The notes under the pieces were generated by a model that saw nothing but the letters and a program-made list of their open reading frames with translations, made no database searches and was not told the origin of the DNA. A stretch of DNA of 54,381 nt from DASXRC01 sp036506795. GTDB taxonomy: Bacteria > Actinomycetota > Actinomycetes > Mycobacteriales > Micromonosporaceae. Shown here piece by piece: positions 1 through 8,806 of this stretch; position 1 is the first letter of the stretch, and the number at the start of each line of letters is the position of its first letter. The stretch covers positions 1 to 54,381 of the forward strand of contig DASXRC010000013.1 of assembly GCA_036506795.1 (NCBI GenBank). The letters run 5' to 3'. Both the position numbers and the translations under genes were made by a program.

Positions 1-1089
1 CGGTGCAATGAGGATCGCGAGCTCGGCGCGGCCGGCGTCGACCTCGGCGCGCAGCCAGTCCGCCGGGTAGTCGCCGCCGACGCAGGTGACCCGCTTGTCG
101 CCCGGGTCCAGGCCGAGCGCCTCGCGCAGCAGGACCCGCTCAACGAGCGCATGGTCGAGGTTGTCGACGACGCTGGCGCCGGGCGTCGGCGGCAGCGTGA
201 CTGCCCAGGTCTCGCCCTCGGCGTACAGCTGGACGCCCCCACCGGAACTCGGCACGGCCGGGGGTCCGGCGACCCGGTCGACCCCGGCGCCCGCGGCCCG
301 CAGCCGCGCGGTGAGCTCGTCCGGCGCGGCGGGCAGCTCGCTGACCAGCCGGTTGTACGGCGCGATCGCCACCGAGCCGGGCGCGGTGACCACGGCGAGG
401 AACCGCGGCAGGCCGCCGAGCTGCGCGGCCAGGCTGCGGTGGTTCCCGTCGGCGACGACCAGCTCGCCACCGCCGGCCAGCGCCCGCAGCTCGTCCTGTC
501 CGGGGCCCCGCGGCACCGGCCAGATCGCGTGCGTCCGCCCCGCCTGGTCAACGTCGGTCGCGGTGGGCGGGCCGGCGGCGTCGCAGGCCGCGGCGAGCGC
601 CGCCTGCAGCTGATCGCCGCGCGCGGGCTGCAGCAGCAGGACGGGCGAGAGCAGGTGCCCGGTCGCCTCGGCCAGCGCCACCCGTTCCCGGACCTTCTCG
701 ATGAACACGTCCTCATTGCGGATGACCAGGCCCGGCTCGTCGGCGCTGCTCGAGATCTGGTCGGTGTCGACGAGGCAGAACAGGCCGTACGCCGGGGCGT
801 CCGCGGCCGGCTCCGAGATCCGGTAGAGCACGACGACGTCCTCGGCGGGCGTGAAGCTGCCATCCGCCTTCCGCTCCGCGAGCCGGCTCGCCGCGGCGGG
901 TAGCGCCTCCCGGAAGGAGCGGCCCAGCGACTCGGGCGCGCGGTGCGGCATCTCGATCGCGAGCGCGCTGTGCGCGTTCGCCGCGATGATCTCGGTGATC
1001 TCGGCCTCGTCGGCGAATTCGTCGTAATTCTGGGCGCCGGTGCCGCCGGTGGTGATCCAGGCCCGGGCGATCGGGTGCACGAGCGTCAT
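1..1089 (-). CDS. DUF1015 family protein, C-terminus cut by window edge
   Basis: The reading frame is open from an ATG at 1089 to the left edge (363 codons), so the C-terminus lies outside the window. The protein carries VADGNHRS at about residues 210-217, the most recognisable DUF1015 motif; the family is cytosolic, widespread and without a proven reaction. It is transcribed in the same direction as the DsbA-like gene, 23 bases downstream of it. A TAGCGT hexamer lies 8 bases before the ATG, which suggests a leaderless mRNA of its own. The family assignment is fairly secure; no function can be stated. Confidence 0.8.
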   Translation of the reverse strand, partial: MTLVHPIARAWITTGGTGAQNYDEFADEAEITEIIAANAHSALAIEMPHRAPESLGRSFREALPAAASRLAERKADGSFTPAEDVVVLYRISEPAADAPAYGLFCLVDTDQISSSADEPGLVIRNEDVFIEKVRERVALAEATGHLLSPVLLLQPARGDQLQAALAAACDAAGPPTATDVDQAGRTHAIWPVPRGPGQDELRALAGGGELVVADGNHRSLAAQLGGLPRFLAVVTAPGSVAIAPYNRLVSELPAAPDELTARLRAAGAGVDRVAGPPAVPSSGGGVQLYAEGETWAVTLPPTPGASVVDNLDHALVERVLLREALGLDPGDKRVTCVGGDYPADWLRAEVDAGRAELAILIAP

Positions 1090-1097
1090 GCGTGGAG

Positions 1098-1103
1098 ACG
1101 CTA
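1098..1103 (-). promoter_or_regulatory. -10 box for leaderless start of the DUF1015 gene
   Basis: TAGCGT on the minus strand, 8 bases before the ATG at 1089. No ribosome binding site fits between them. The position matches a transcript starting at or next to the start codon. Confidence 0.5.
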
Positions 1104-1112
1104 CCCGTCGCG

Positions 1113-1730
1113 TCAGAAGATCGGCCCGAGCTCCCTCGACCGCTTGATCTCGTAGAAGCCGGGCGTACCCGCGACGAGGAGCACGCCATCCCAGAGCCGG
1201 CCGGCCGCCTCGCCCGTCGGCGCCGGGGTGACGACCGGTCCGAAGAACGCGACCGGCTGGCCGGCCGGGCCGACGGTGTGGATCACCGGCGTACCGACGT
1301 CGGTGCCGACGGGCCGCATGCCGGCGTCGTGGCTGGCCCGCAGCGCGGCGTCATACTCGGTGGAGTCGGCGGCCGCGGCGAGGGCCGGGTCCAGGCCGGC
1401 GTCGGCGAGCGCCGCGGCGTACAGCTCGGGGCCGAGCTCCTGCCGGCCCGGGTGAATCCGGGTGCCGAGCGCGGTGTACAGGTCGCGCAGCACGGCGTCG
1501 CCGTACTTCTGCTCCGCGGCGATGCACACGCGAACGGGTGCCCAGCCCCGGTCCATCCGCGCCTGGTACTTCTCGGACAGTTCACGGCCCTGATTGAGGA
1601 CGCTCAGGCTCATCACGTGGAAGCGGACCTCCACGGGGCGTACGCGCTCGACGTCGAGCAGCCACCGGGACGTTATCCATGCCCACGGGCAGATCGGGTC
1701 GAACCACATGTCAACGGTCGTGCGGTCCAC
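1113..1730 (-). CDS. DsbA-family mycothiol-dependent reductase-like protein (Rv2466c type)
   Basis: 205 aa from a GTG preceded by GGAGG (spacing 4); the frame is open further upstream, but that part is not protein-like. The order DPICPWAWITSRW, then FHVMSLSVLN, AAEQKYG, GTDVGTPVIH and FFGPVV matches the Rv2466c family: a thioredoxin fold with a helical insert that uses mycothiol, a small actinobacterial thiol, for reductions. The family's CPWC site is CPWA here, so only the N-terminal cysteine is left; this would allow a monothiol mechanism. It is divergent from pepN (198 bases between the two starts), the same neighbour as in mycobacteria. Family assignment is confident; substrate unknown. 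Confidence 0.88.
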   Translation of the reverse strand: MDRTTVDMWFDPICPWAWITSRWLLDVERVRPVEVRFHVMSLSVLNQGRELSEKYQARMDRGWAPVRVCIAAEQKYGDAVLRDLYTALGTRIHPGRQELGPELYAAALADAGLDPALAAAADSTEYDAALRASHDAGMRPVGTDVGTPVIHTVGPAGQPVAFFGPVVTPAPTGEAAGRLWDGVLLVAGTPGFYEIKRSRELGPIF

Positions 1731-1927
1731 CGCGCCTCCGTATCGGTCCGTTTCCCACTCCTTACCCAGGAAACGCCGTAGGTCGGCCATCGGGCAAGGT
1801 GAACCGGGCCACGCCCCGACGCGTGGCGTTGACGTGGAAGACTCGCAGCAGGTCGTCGCGCCGGGGGTGGGCGACCTCCCTAGCCCGTCGATGGCGACGG
1901 CGGGCAGAGATCTGGATGGAGACACAC

Positions 1928-4483
1928 GTGGCCGGAGTCCGCAACCTGACGCAGGTCGAGGCCGCCGAGCGGGCGCGCCTGCTCGACGTCACCGCGTACG
2001 ACGTCGCGCTGGACCTTACCGACGGCGTCGGCGGCGCGGGCGAGCGGACGTTCCGATCCACGACATCGATCCAGTTCCGGAGCGCGGACGTCGGCGCCAC
2101 AACCTTCATCGAGGTGGCGGCGGAGCGGATCCGCTCGGCCACGCTGAACGGAGCGGCGGTCGACACCTCGGCCTGGTCCGCCGAGCGGGGACTGGTTCTC
2201 ACCGGTCTGGCCGCCGAGAACACCCTGGTGGTCGACGCCGACTTCCCGTACTCGGAGAGCGGCCAGGGGCTGCATCGCAGCGTGGACCCGGTGGACAAGG
2301 AGGTCTACCTCTACAGCCAGTTCGAAACTGCGGACGCCCAGCGGGTCTTCGCCTGCTTCGACCAGCCCGACCTCAAGAGCGTCTACTCCTGGCACGTCAC
2401 GATCCCGCAGCACTGGCTCGCGGTTTCGAACATGCCGGTCGCCGGCGAGGAACCGGCGGAGGCGGCCGCGAAGACCGTCCACTTCGAACCGTCGGTGCGG
2501 ATGAGCACGTACATCACGGCGATCTGCGCGGGGCCGTACCACGAGGTGCGTACCACCCACGACGGGGTGGACCTCGGGGTGTACTGCCGGCGCAGTATGG
2601 CCCAGTATCTCGACGCCGACGACATCTTCCTGATCACTAGCCAGGGGTTCGACTACTTCCACAAGCAGTTCGGCGTCCGATACCCGCTGCCGAAGTACGA
2701 CCAGGTCTGGGTGCCCGAGTTCAACGCGGGCGCGATGGAGAACTTCGGCTGCGTCGTGAACGCCGAGGCGCACTACATCTTCCGCTCGCAGGTGACGGAC
2801 TTCGAGTACGAGCAGCGGGCCAACACGATCCTGCACGAGCTCGCGCACATGTGGTTCGGCGACCTGGTGACGATGCGCTGGTGGAACGACCTGTGGTTGA
2901 ACGAGTCGTTCGCCGAGTGGGCCAGCCATTGGTGCAACACCAACGCCACCCGGTTCACCGACGCCTGGACGACGTTCCTGTCGGTCCGCAAGAACTGGGG
3001 CTACCGGCAGGACCAGCTCTCCTCTACCCACCCGGTGTACTGCGAGATGCCGGACGTGAACGCGGTCGAGGTGAACTTCGACGGCATCACGTACGCCAAG
3101 GGCGCCAGCGTCATCAAGCAGCTCGTGGCGTACGTCGGGCAGGACTCGTTCCTGGCCGGGCTGCGCACGTACTTCGGCAAGCACGCCTGGGGAAACGCGA
3201 CGTTCGACGACCTGCTCTCCGAGCTGGAGGCCGCCTCCGGTCGAGAGCTGCGCAAGTTCGCTGCGCAGTGGCTGGAGACCGCGCAGGTCAATACCCTGCG
3301 GCCGGACGTGTCGATCGGGTCCGGCGGGACGTATACCGGTGTGGCGGTTGTGCAGGAGGCGCCAGCCGAGTATCCGGTGCTGCGTACGCACCGGATCGGG
3401 ATCGGCCTGTACGACCTGGTCGGTGACCGGCTGGTGCGGCGGGAGCGCATCGACGTCGACGTCAGCGGCGAGCGGACCGAGCTGCCGCAGCTCGTCGGCG
3501 TGGTCGTGCCGGACGTGCTGCTGCTCAACGACGACGATCTCACGTACGCCAAGCTGCGCCTGGACGAGCGGTCGCTGGCGACCGTGGTCGGGCACGTGTC
3601 CGGCTTCGATTCGTCGCTCGCCCGCGCGCTGTGCTGGGCGGCGGCCTGGGACATGGTCCGCGACGCGGAGATGTCCGCCCGGGACTACGTCGAGCTGGCG
3701 CTGGGCGGGCTCCCCGCGGAGCGTGATATCAACCTCGTGACCGCAACGCTGCGCCAGGTGCAGGGCGCGTTGTCGTTCTACGCCGATCCCGCCTGGGCAC
3801 CGACCGGCTGGCGTAGCCTCGCCGAGACCGCCCGCCGTACGGTCGCCGCGGCGGAGCCGGGCAGCGGTTTCCAGCTCGCGTGGGCCCGGACGTTCGCGTC
3901 CGCCGCCCGAGGGGCGGAGGAGCTGGCCGTCATCCGCGGATGGCTCGACGGCTCCGGCGTACCGGACGGGCTCCGGATCGACACCGAGCTGCGCTGGGCG
4001 CTGCTGCAGGCGTTGGTCGCGAACGGGGCGGCGGACGCCGACCTGATCGAGGCGGAGCTGGACGCGGACCGCACGGCGAGCGGCGAGCGCGAGGCGGCGG
4101 TGTCCCGGGCGCTGCTGCCCACGGCCGCGGCCAAGGCCGACGTGTGGCGGCGGCTGACCGGGGAGGAGGCGCTGCCGAACTGGCTGCACCGCGCGCTCCT
4201 CCAGGGCTTCCGCCACCCGGCCCAGGTCGACCTGACGGCGCCGTACACGTCGAAGTTCTTCGATGCGGTTGCCGATGTCTGGGCTCGGCGGGACAGCGAG
4301 CCGGCGCAGGAGTTCGTGATGCTGGCGTACCCGGCGTACCAGGTCAGCCCGGAAACGGTCGCGGCCACGGACGAGTGGCTGGCCAGCGACGGGCAGCCGG
4401 CGCCGCTGCGCCGCCTCGTCGCCGAGGGCAGGGACGGCGTGCTGCGGGCGCTCTGGGCCCGGGCCCGCGACGGCGCCGCCTGA
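1928..4483 (+). CDS. pepN: Aminopeptidase N (M1 family zinc metallopeptidase)
   Basis: 851 aa from a GTG with GGAG six bases upstream; an in-frame ATG at 1916 would add four residues and is the alternative. The enzyme removes N-terminal residues from peptides in the cytoplasm. The exopeptidase motif GAMEN is at 268-272. The zinc motif HELAH is at 303-307, with the third ligand Glu326 in NESF. The catalytic N-terminal half is followed by a helical ERAP1-like C-terminal domain. Length (about 850 aa) fits actinobacterial PepN. It is divergent from the DsbA-like gene and followed 38 bases later by the Uma2 gene, which seems to have its own promoter. Confidence 0.96.
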   Translation: MAGVRNLTQVEAAERARLLDVTAYDVALDLTDGVGGAGERTFRSTTSIQFRSADVGATTFIEVAAERIRSATLNGAAVDTSAWSAERGLVLTGLAAENTLVVDADFPYSESGQGLHRSVDPVDKEVYLYSQFETADAQRVFACFDQPDLKSVYSWHVTIPQHWLAVSNMPVAGEEPAEAAAKTVHFEPSVRMSTYITAICAGPYHEVRTTHDGVDLGVYCRRSMAQYLDADDIFLITSQGFDYFHKQFGVRYPLPKYDQVWVPEFNAGAMENFGCVVNAEAHYIFRSQVTDFEYEQRANTILHELAHMWFGDLVTMRWWNDLWLNESFAEWASHWCNTNATRFTDAWTTFLSVRKNWGYRQDQLSSTHPVYCEMPDVNAVEVNFDGITYAKGASVIKQLVAYVGQDSFLAGLRTYFGKHAWGNATFDDLLSELEAASGRELRKFAAQWLETAQVNTLRPDVSIGSGGTYTGVAVVQEAPAEYPVLRTHRIGIGLYDLVGDRLVRRERIDVDVSGERTELPQLVGVVVPDVLLLNDDDLTYAKLRLDERSLATVVGHVSGFDSSLARALCWAAAWDMVRDAEMSARDYVELALGGLPAERDINLVTATLRQVQGALSFYADPAWAPTGWRSLAETARRTVAAAEPGSGFQLAWARTFASAARGAEELAVIRGWLDGSGVPDGLRIDTELRWALLQALVANGAADADLIEAELDADRTASGEREAAVSRALLPTAAAKADVWRRLTGEEALPNWLHRALLQGFRHPAQVDLTAPYTSKFFDAVADVWARRDSEPAQEFVMLAYPAYQVSPETVAATDEWLASDGQPAPLRRLVAEGRDGVLRALWARARDGAA

Positions 4484-4509
4484 CCCGGTTGCGGATCCGT
4501 CGCGACCGG

Positions 4510-4515
4510 TAGGCT
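4510..4515 (+). promoter_or_regulatory. -10 box for leaderless start of the Uma2 gene
   Basis: TAGGCT ends 6 bases before the GTG at 4522. It lies in the 38-base gap after pepN and implies independent, leaderless transcription of the downstream gene. Confidence 0.5.
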
Positions 4516-4521
4516 GGGGCG

Positions 4522-5100
4522 GTGGACCAGAAGGCGCGGCTGGCGCCGGTCCCGGACGGACCGTGGACCGAGCGCAACCTGACCGGGCTGCCGGTCAACG
4601 GTCACCGGTACGAGATCGTCGACGGAGCGCTCGTGGTGACCCCGCCAGTCGACGATGGCCACGAGATGCTCTGCGACGAGGTCGCCACCGTGCTGCGCGC
4701 GACGGCGCCCCCCGACTGGCAGGTCGTGCCCGACGTCGGGCTGCGCGTCGGCGACGACAACGGGGACAGCAACCTTGTCGCAGACGTGGCCGTCCTGCGC
4801 CCAGGCGCCCCGGCCGACCGCACGTGGACGGACACCGAGGACGTGGCGCTCGTCGTCGAGGTCGAGTCGCACCCGAGCCGGCGCTGGGACCGGTGCGTCA
4901 AGCCCGGGTTGTACGCCGAGGCGGGTATCGAGTCGTTCTGGCGCATCGAACGGACCGCTAACGGCCCGATCGCCCACCTCTACACGCGCGCCGCGGCCGG
5001 TCACTACCACCTGCACCGCTCGGTGAGCACCGGTGAGACGCACCTCGCCGAGCTGCCGTACGCCGTCCAGCTCGCACCGGCGTCCTGGCTGCACGGCTGA
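4522..5100 (+). CDS. Uma2 family (DUF820) putative endonuclease
   Basis: 192 aa, GTG start fixed by a TAGGCT box 6 bases upstream. The protein has the PD-(D/E)XK layout of Uma2: DVAVLRP at about 91-97, then VVEVESHPS with the catalytic Glu, then RWDRCVKPGLYAEAGI, where Asp and Lys are the conserved partners. Uma2 proteins are abundant in cyanobacteria and actinomycetes. They have a restriction-endonuclease-like fold, but their biological role is mostly unproven. It stands alone, with no methylase or antitoxin next to it, so a restriction role is not supported. A 76-bp palindromic repeat follows immediately. Confidence 0.85.
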   Translation: MDQKARLAPVPDGPWTERNLTGLPVNGHRYEIVDGALVVTPPVDDGHEMLCDEVATVLRATAPPDWQVVPDVGLRVGDDNGDSNLVADVAVLRPGAPADRTWTDTEDVALVVEVESHPSRRWDRCVKPGLYAEAGIESFWRIERTANGPIAHLYTRAAAGHYHLHRSVSTGETHLAELPYAVQLAPASWLHG

Positions 5101-5109
5101 GCCTTCGCC

Positions 5110-5185
5110 GATCATGGACTTCCGCGCCGATCATGGCGCTGTTGTCGTGCCCGCGCGATCGACTCACGACGATAAGACCATAATC
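5110..5185 (+). repeat. 76-bp intergenic palindromic repeat, copy 1
   Basis: Architecture: an outer GATCATGG half-motif at 5110, then 19 bases later a 21-bp arm (5129-5149), a 15-base loop and the second arm (5165-5185). The arms pair at 15 of 21 positions, so this is the most decayed of three copies with identical spacing (others at 18649 and 28385). It lies between the convergent Uma2 and DUF5130 genes and could serve both as a terminator. Confidence 0.75.
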
Positions 5186-5224
5186 GACGAAAAGAGCGAA
5201 AGCGAGAGCGTGAGCGCGCGGGGG

Positions 5225-5632
5225 CTAACTCCGGCCGGCGTGGGAGGCCAGCTGGTCGAGGCCGCTCACGATGCCGCCCCCCAGGTCGCCGCCACCGAAG
5301 GACGCCGCCATGGACAACGCGGCGAGCTTGGCGTCGCGGTCCGGGATGCGCTTGCGCGCCTCCGCTCCGGTGACGATCTCCAGCAGGCGCTGGTTCGGCG
5401 AGACGGCGACGAGCACCGAGTGACTCGGATCGGGCAGCTGCGCGTGCAGCTTCTCGGCGTGCTGTCGGACCGGCTCGTCGAGGTCGCCGACGTACACGCT
5501 GAACGTGAGGCCCGTGGTGGAGTCGGCTAGCCGCAGCGCCTCATCGATGCGGAGCAGCTGCCGGGTGGTGAACGGGCCGTCGAGCACCTCCGGTCGGGCC
5601 GTCAGGCTGCGGGTCTGGTCACCAACGGTCAC
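5225..5632 (-). CDS. DUF5130 family protein
   Basis: 135 aa from a GTG with GGAGG six bases upstream; the frame extends further but without a better site. The protein has the alpha/beta layout of DUF5130, with LTFSVYVGDL, HSVLVAVSPNQR and LEIVTGAEARKRI, ending in a Gly-rich segment (FGGGDLGGGIVSGL). The family resembles TPM-type domains and has no proven function. It overlaps the end of the upstream membrane-protein gene by 14 bases, so the two are surely co-transcribed. From memory it is the equivalent of Rv2468c, which also follows pepN in Mycobacterium tuberculosis. Confidence 0.8.
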   Translation of the reverse strand: MTVGDQTRSLTARPEVLDGPFTTRQLLRIDEALRLADSTTGLTFSVYVGDLDEPVRQHAEKLHAQLPDPSHSVLVAVSPNQRLLEIVTGAEARKRIPDRDAKLAALSMAASFGGGDLGGGIVSGLDQLASHAGRS

Positions 5633-5939
5633 TTGCGCCTCCAGTCGCACCCAGCGGTGTCGCCACACCCTGCCGTGTCACGTCCTGCGACCCGGCGCCC
5701 TGCGCGGGCTCGTCCGCCAGCGCCGGGCGCTGCTCGCCCCCGGTCAGCGCCTGCGCGCCGTCCGGGTGCAGGCGCTCCGGCGAGGACAGGAACCAGACGG
5801 GCGTGAACTCGAACGGCCGGCCGGGCCGGTACCGCTTGCTCTGCGCGCGGCCGCCGCTCGCGTACGCCAGGCCACCGAAGACGGCCACGATGAGGAGCGG
5901 TATGCCGACGAAGGTGCCCACAGTCTCGAGTACTGACAC
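5619..5939 (-). CDS. Small single-pass membrane protein of conserved actinobacterial type
   Basis: 106 aa. The chosen GTG at 5939 gives VSVLETVGTFVGIP followed by one hydrophobic segment (about residues 6-26), then a basic patch RAQSKRYRPGRP and FTPVWFLSSPERL, a pattern seen in many actinobacterial proteins encoded beside DUF5130 genes. The C-terminal 40 residues are low complexity. Translation is probably coupled to the DUF5130 gene, which starts inside this one. Only 17 bases separate it from the amidase stop. No function is known. Confidence 0.7.
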   Translation of the reverse strand: MSVLETVGTFVGIPLLIVAVFGGLAYASGGRAQSKRYRPGRPFEFTPVWFLSSPERLHPDGAQALTGGEQRPALADEPAQGAGSQDVTRQGVATPLGATGGASDRW

Positions 5940-5956
5940 TCCAGCCCCCAACCAAG

Positions 5957-7408
5957 TCAGACGCCGTTCACGGTAGCGGAATGCGCGGCCCGCCAGATCG
6001 CCGGGTGCCGCTCGTGCCACGCCATGCCCTGCTCGAGCTGAGCGGCCGCGGCGAGCACGGTTTCGTCCTCGCCGAGCCGGCCCACGAGCATCGCTCCGAC
6101 GGGCATCCCGTCCGAGGTCGAGCCGACCGGCAGCGAGACCGCCGGCTGCCCGGTCACGTTGTAGTACGCGCAGTACGGCGAGAAACGCTTCTGCCGCTCG
6201 AAGTCCTCGGCGGGATGTCCGGTCGCGGTGAACCAGCCGACCGCGGCCTGTGGCGCGGCCAGCGTGGGCGACAGCAGGAGGTCGAAGCGCAGCAGGGCGC
6301 GCAGCGCCTCCCGTACGGCCACCTGCAGCCCGGTGAGCGCGTTCATCAGCCCGACGGCGCCGATCGCCGCACCCCGCTCGCGTAGCCAGCGCGTCAGCGG
6401 CAGCAGTTCCTCCTCGCGCTCCGGCGGAACCGGCGACAGCGCCAGCGCGTACCAGAGCGTCTCGAACATCGGGGTGTGCTCGGGGCCGAACGGCGCCGGC
6501 GCCTCGACCACGTCGTGCCCGGCGCCGGCCAGCGCGGCGGCCATGGTGTCGACAGCGGCCAGGCACGCCGGGTCGACCGAGACCTCCGCGAGCATGGGTG
6601 TGGTGAACCGGCCGACCCGCAGCCGTCCGGGCTCGGCCCGCCGGGCCGCCGCGAGGAAGCCGTCCGCCGGCACCGGGGGGAAGGGGTACGGCTCGCCGGG
6701 CACCGGCACCGCCATGGCGTCCAGCAGGGCCGCGGCGTCGGCGACGGTCCGCGCGATCGGACCGTTCGTCGGCAGCCCGAACGCGCCGAAGCCGAGCGGA
6801 CCGCCGGAGACGAGGCCGCGGCTCGGCTTGTATCCAACGAGCCCACAGATGGCGGCCGGGATGCGCAGCGAGCCGCCACCGTCCGAACCCTGCGCGACCG
6901 GGACCAACCCGGCGGCGACCGCCGCGGCGGCGCCCCCACTCGACCCGCCGGCCGTGAACTCGAGCCCCCACGGGTTGCGCGCGGGCAGCGCGACGGCGCC
7001 TTCGGAGTACAGCGAACAACCCAGCTCGGAGGTCGTCGTCTTACCCAGGCTGATCGTGCCGGCCGCGCGCAGCAGCCCGACGACGTCCGCATCGACCTCG
7101 GGCACGAAGTCGGAGAACGCCGCCGAGCCAAACGTCGTTCGCACCCCGGCCGTCATCGTGAGGTCTTTGATCGCGGTCGGGACGCCGGCGAGTGGTGGGA
7201 GGCCCTCCGGCTCCGCCGCGCGGGCGGCGTCCACCGCCTTCGCCTGGGCGCGGGCCGCGTCGGCGGTGACGGTGATGAACGCGCCGACGGTACGCCCGTG
7301 GGCCTCGATCCTGGCCAGGTAGTGCTCGACGAGCTCGATGGCGCTCACCTCGCCGTGGCGTACCGCAGTGGCCTGTTCCACCGCGGTGAGGTCGTGTAGG
7401 TCGGCCAT
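5957..7408 (-). CDS. Amidase (amidase signature family)
   Basis: 483 aa from the ATG at 7408. Amidase-signature enzymes hydrolyse C-N amide bonds with a Lys-Ser-Ser triad. Here these are Lys81 (in PTAIKD), Ser157 (in GGSSGGA) and Ser181 (in GSDGGGSLR). The Gly/Ser-rich signature and the C-terminal PAVSLPVG segment are intact. It is not part of a GatCAB set: no gatC or gatB lies nearby, and the substrate-determining part is not diagnostic. It is divergent from kynU with only 25 bases between the start codons, so the two are probably transcribed from overlapping promoters. The substrate cannot be assigned. Confidence 0.9.
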   Translation of the reverse strand: MADLHDLTAVEQATAVRHGEVSAIELVEHYLARIEAHGRTVGAFITVTADAARAQAKAVDAARAAEPEGLPPLAGVPTAIKDLTMTAGVRTTFGSAAFSDFVPEVDADVVGLLRAAGTISLGKTTTSELGCSLYSEGAVALPARNPWGLEFTAGGSSGGAAAAVAAGLVPVAQGSDGGGSLRIPAAICGLVGYKPSRGLVSGGPLGFGAFGLPTNGPIARTVADAAALLDAMAVPVPGEPYPFPPVPADGFLAAARRAEPGRLRVGRFTTPMLAEVSVDPACLAAVDTMAAALAGAGHDVVEAPAPFGPEHTPMFETLWYALALSPVPPEREEELLPLTRWLRERGAAIGAVGLMNALTGLQVAVREALRALLRFDLLLSPTLAAPQAAVGWFTATGHPAEDFERQKRFSPYCAYYNVTGQPAVSLPVGSTSDGMPVGAMLVGRLGEDETVLAAAAQLEQGMAWHERHPAIWRAAHSATVNGV

Positions 7409-7433
7409 GCCGCGAAGGTTAGCGTCTTTGGGC
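7409..7433. promoter_or_regulatory. Face-to-face promoters for amidase and kynU
   Basis: The 25-base gap holds TAACCT on the minus strand (7416-7421, 7 bases before the amidase ATG) and TAGCGT on the plus strand (7420-7425, 8 bases before the kynU ATG). The two -10 boxes share two base pairs, so each promoter's -35 zone lies inside the opposite gene, and RNA polymerase could occupy only one at a time. Confidence 0.55.
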
Positions 7434-8690
7434 ATGAGCGTTGACCTCCACACGCGGGCTCGGGAACTCGACGCGGCCGATCCGCTGGCCGAGTTCCGGG
7501 ACCGGTTCGTCATCGCCGACCCGGGCCTGATCTACCTCGACGGCAACTCGCTCGGCCGGCTGCCGGTGGCCACGCGGGACCGGCTGCGGCACGCGGTCGA
7601 GGTCGAGTGGGGCGAGGATCTGATCCGCGGCTGGGACCGCTGGATCACCCTGGCCCGCGAGGCCGGCGACGTGCTTGCGACCGGCGTACTCGATGCGTTG
7701 CCGGGCGAGGTCGTGCTCTCCGACTCGACCAGCGTGAACCTATACAAGCTCGCGTCCGCGGCCTGCGATGCGCGGCCCGGCCGCTCGGTCATCGTGACGG
7801 ACGACGACAACTTCCCGACCGATCAGTACGTGCTGCAGGGGCTGGCCGCCGCGCGGGGCATGACACTGCGCGTGGTCAAGACCGACATCGACCTCGGCGT
7901 CTCCCTCGATGCGGTCCGCGACGCGCTCGACTCCGACGTCGCGCTCGTGTCGCTGTCCCATGTGGCGTACCGCTCGGGCGCGATCGCGGACCTGCCGGCG
8001 ATCACGGCGGCCGCGCACGACGCTGGTTCACTCGTGCTGTGGGACCTGTGTCATTCCGCCGGGGCGGTGCCGGTGCCACTGCGCGCCGCCGGCGCGGATC
8101 TCGCGATCGGCTGCACCTACAAGCACCTCAACGCCGGGCCCGGCGCCCCGGCCTTCCTCTACGTGCGGAACGACCTACAGGCCGAGCTGCGCCAGCCGAT
8201 CTGGGGCTGGTTCGGGCAGCGGGACCAGTTCGCGATGGCGAGCGGCTACGACCCGGTGGAGACGGTCGACCGGTTCGTGGTCGGTACGCCACCGGTGCTC
8301 GGCGGGTACGCCGCGCTGGAGGGCGCCCGGCTGACCGCGGCGGCGGGCATCGAGGCCATCGCGGCGAAGGGAGCGGCGCTCGGGGCGTACGCAATCGAGG
8401 TGTTCGACTCCTGGCTCGCGCCGCACGGGCTGGCGCTGGCCTCCCCCCGCGACAATGCCCGTCGTGGGGCGCACGTGACCCTGCACCACCCGCGGGCCTG
8501 GCAGCTGTGCCAGGCCTGGAAGGCGGCCGGGGTGATCCCCGACTTCCGTACGCCGGACCGGCTCCGCGTCGGCCTGGCGCCGCTGTATACCCGGTTCGTC
8601 GACGTCCACGAGGCATTCCGGCGGTTGACCGAGATCATGGCGTCCGGGGCGTACGCGGAGTTCCCGGCGGAACGGTCGCGGGTGACCTGA
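7434..8690 (+). CDS. kynU: Kynureninase
   Basis: 418 aa from the ATG at 7434. This PLP enzyme cleaves kynurenine to anthranilate and alanine in tryptophan catabolism. Diagnostic segments are YLDGNSLG near the N-terminus, VSLSHVAYRSGA, WDLCHSAGA (the Asp that contacts the PLP nitrogen) and TYKHLNAGPG with the PLP-binding Lys230; the second half has WGWFGQ. Length fits the family (about 410-420 aa). No other kyn gene (kynA, kynB) is nearby, so any pathway genes lie elsewhere. A short GC hairpin follows the stop. The start is set by the shared promoter region with the amidase gene. Confidence 0.95.
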   Translation: MSVDLHTRARELDAADPLAEFRDRFVIADPGLIYLDGNSLGRLPVATRDRLRHAVEVEWGEDLIRGWDRWITLAREAGDVLATGVLDALPGEVVLSDSTSVNLYKLASAACDARPGRSVIVTDDDNFPTDQYVLQGLAAARGMTLRVVKTDIDLGVSLDAVRDALDSDVALVSLSHVAYRSGAIADLPAITAAAHDAGSLVLWDLCHSAGAVPVPLRAAGADLAIGCTYKHLNAGPGAPAFLYVRNDLQAELRQPIWGWFGQRDQFAMASGYDPVETVDRFVVGTPPVLGGYAALEGARLTAAAGIEAIAAKGAALGAYAIEVFDSWLAPHGLALASPRDNARRGAHVTLHHPRAWQLCQAWKAAGVIPDFRTPDRLRVGLAPLYTRFVDVHEAFRRLTEIMASGAYAEFPAERSRVT

Positions 8691-8692
8691 AT

Positions 8693-8708
8693 CGGGGGCC
8701 GCCCCCCG
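8693..8708 (+). terminator. Short GC hairpin after kynU
   Basis: A 6-bp G/C stem (8693-8698 with 8703-8708) and a 4-base loop, 2 bases after the kynU stop. There is no T tract, which is usual for actinobacterial terminators. Confidence 0.4.
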
Positions 8709-8806
8709 CGCCGAGTCAGCAGGGGTATTTGCCCGGATTTTGCCAGCTAAATCGCCCAGCCAGTGAGAAGATCTCCTCGAGTGGTCGCTCGGGGAAGGGG
8801 ACGCGC

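Noticed and set aside
1880..4216. A 778-codon open frame antisense to pepN
   Set aside because: Arg/Pro/Val/Asp-rich translation without domains; a typical shadow of a GC-rich gene on the other strand.
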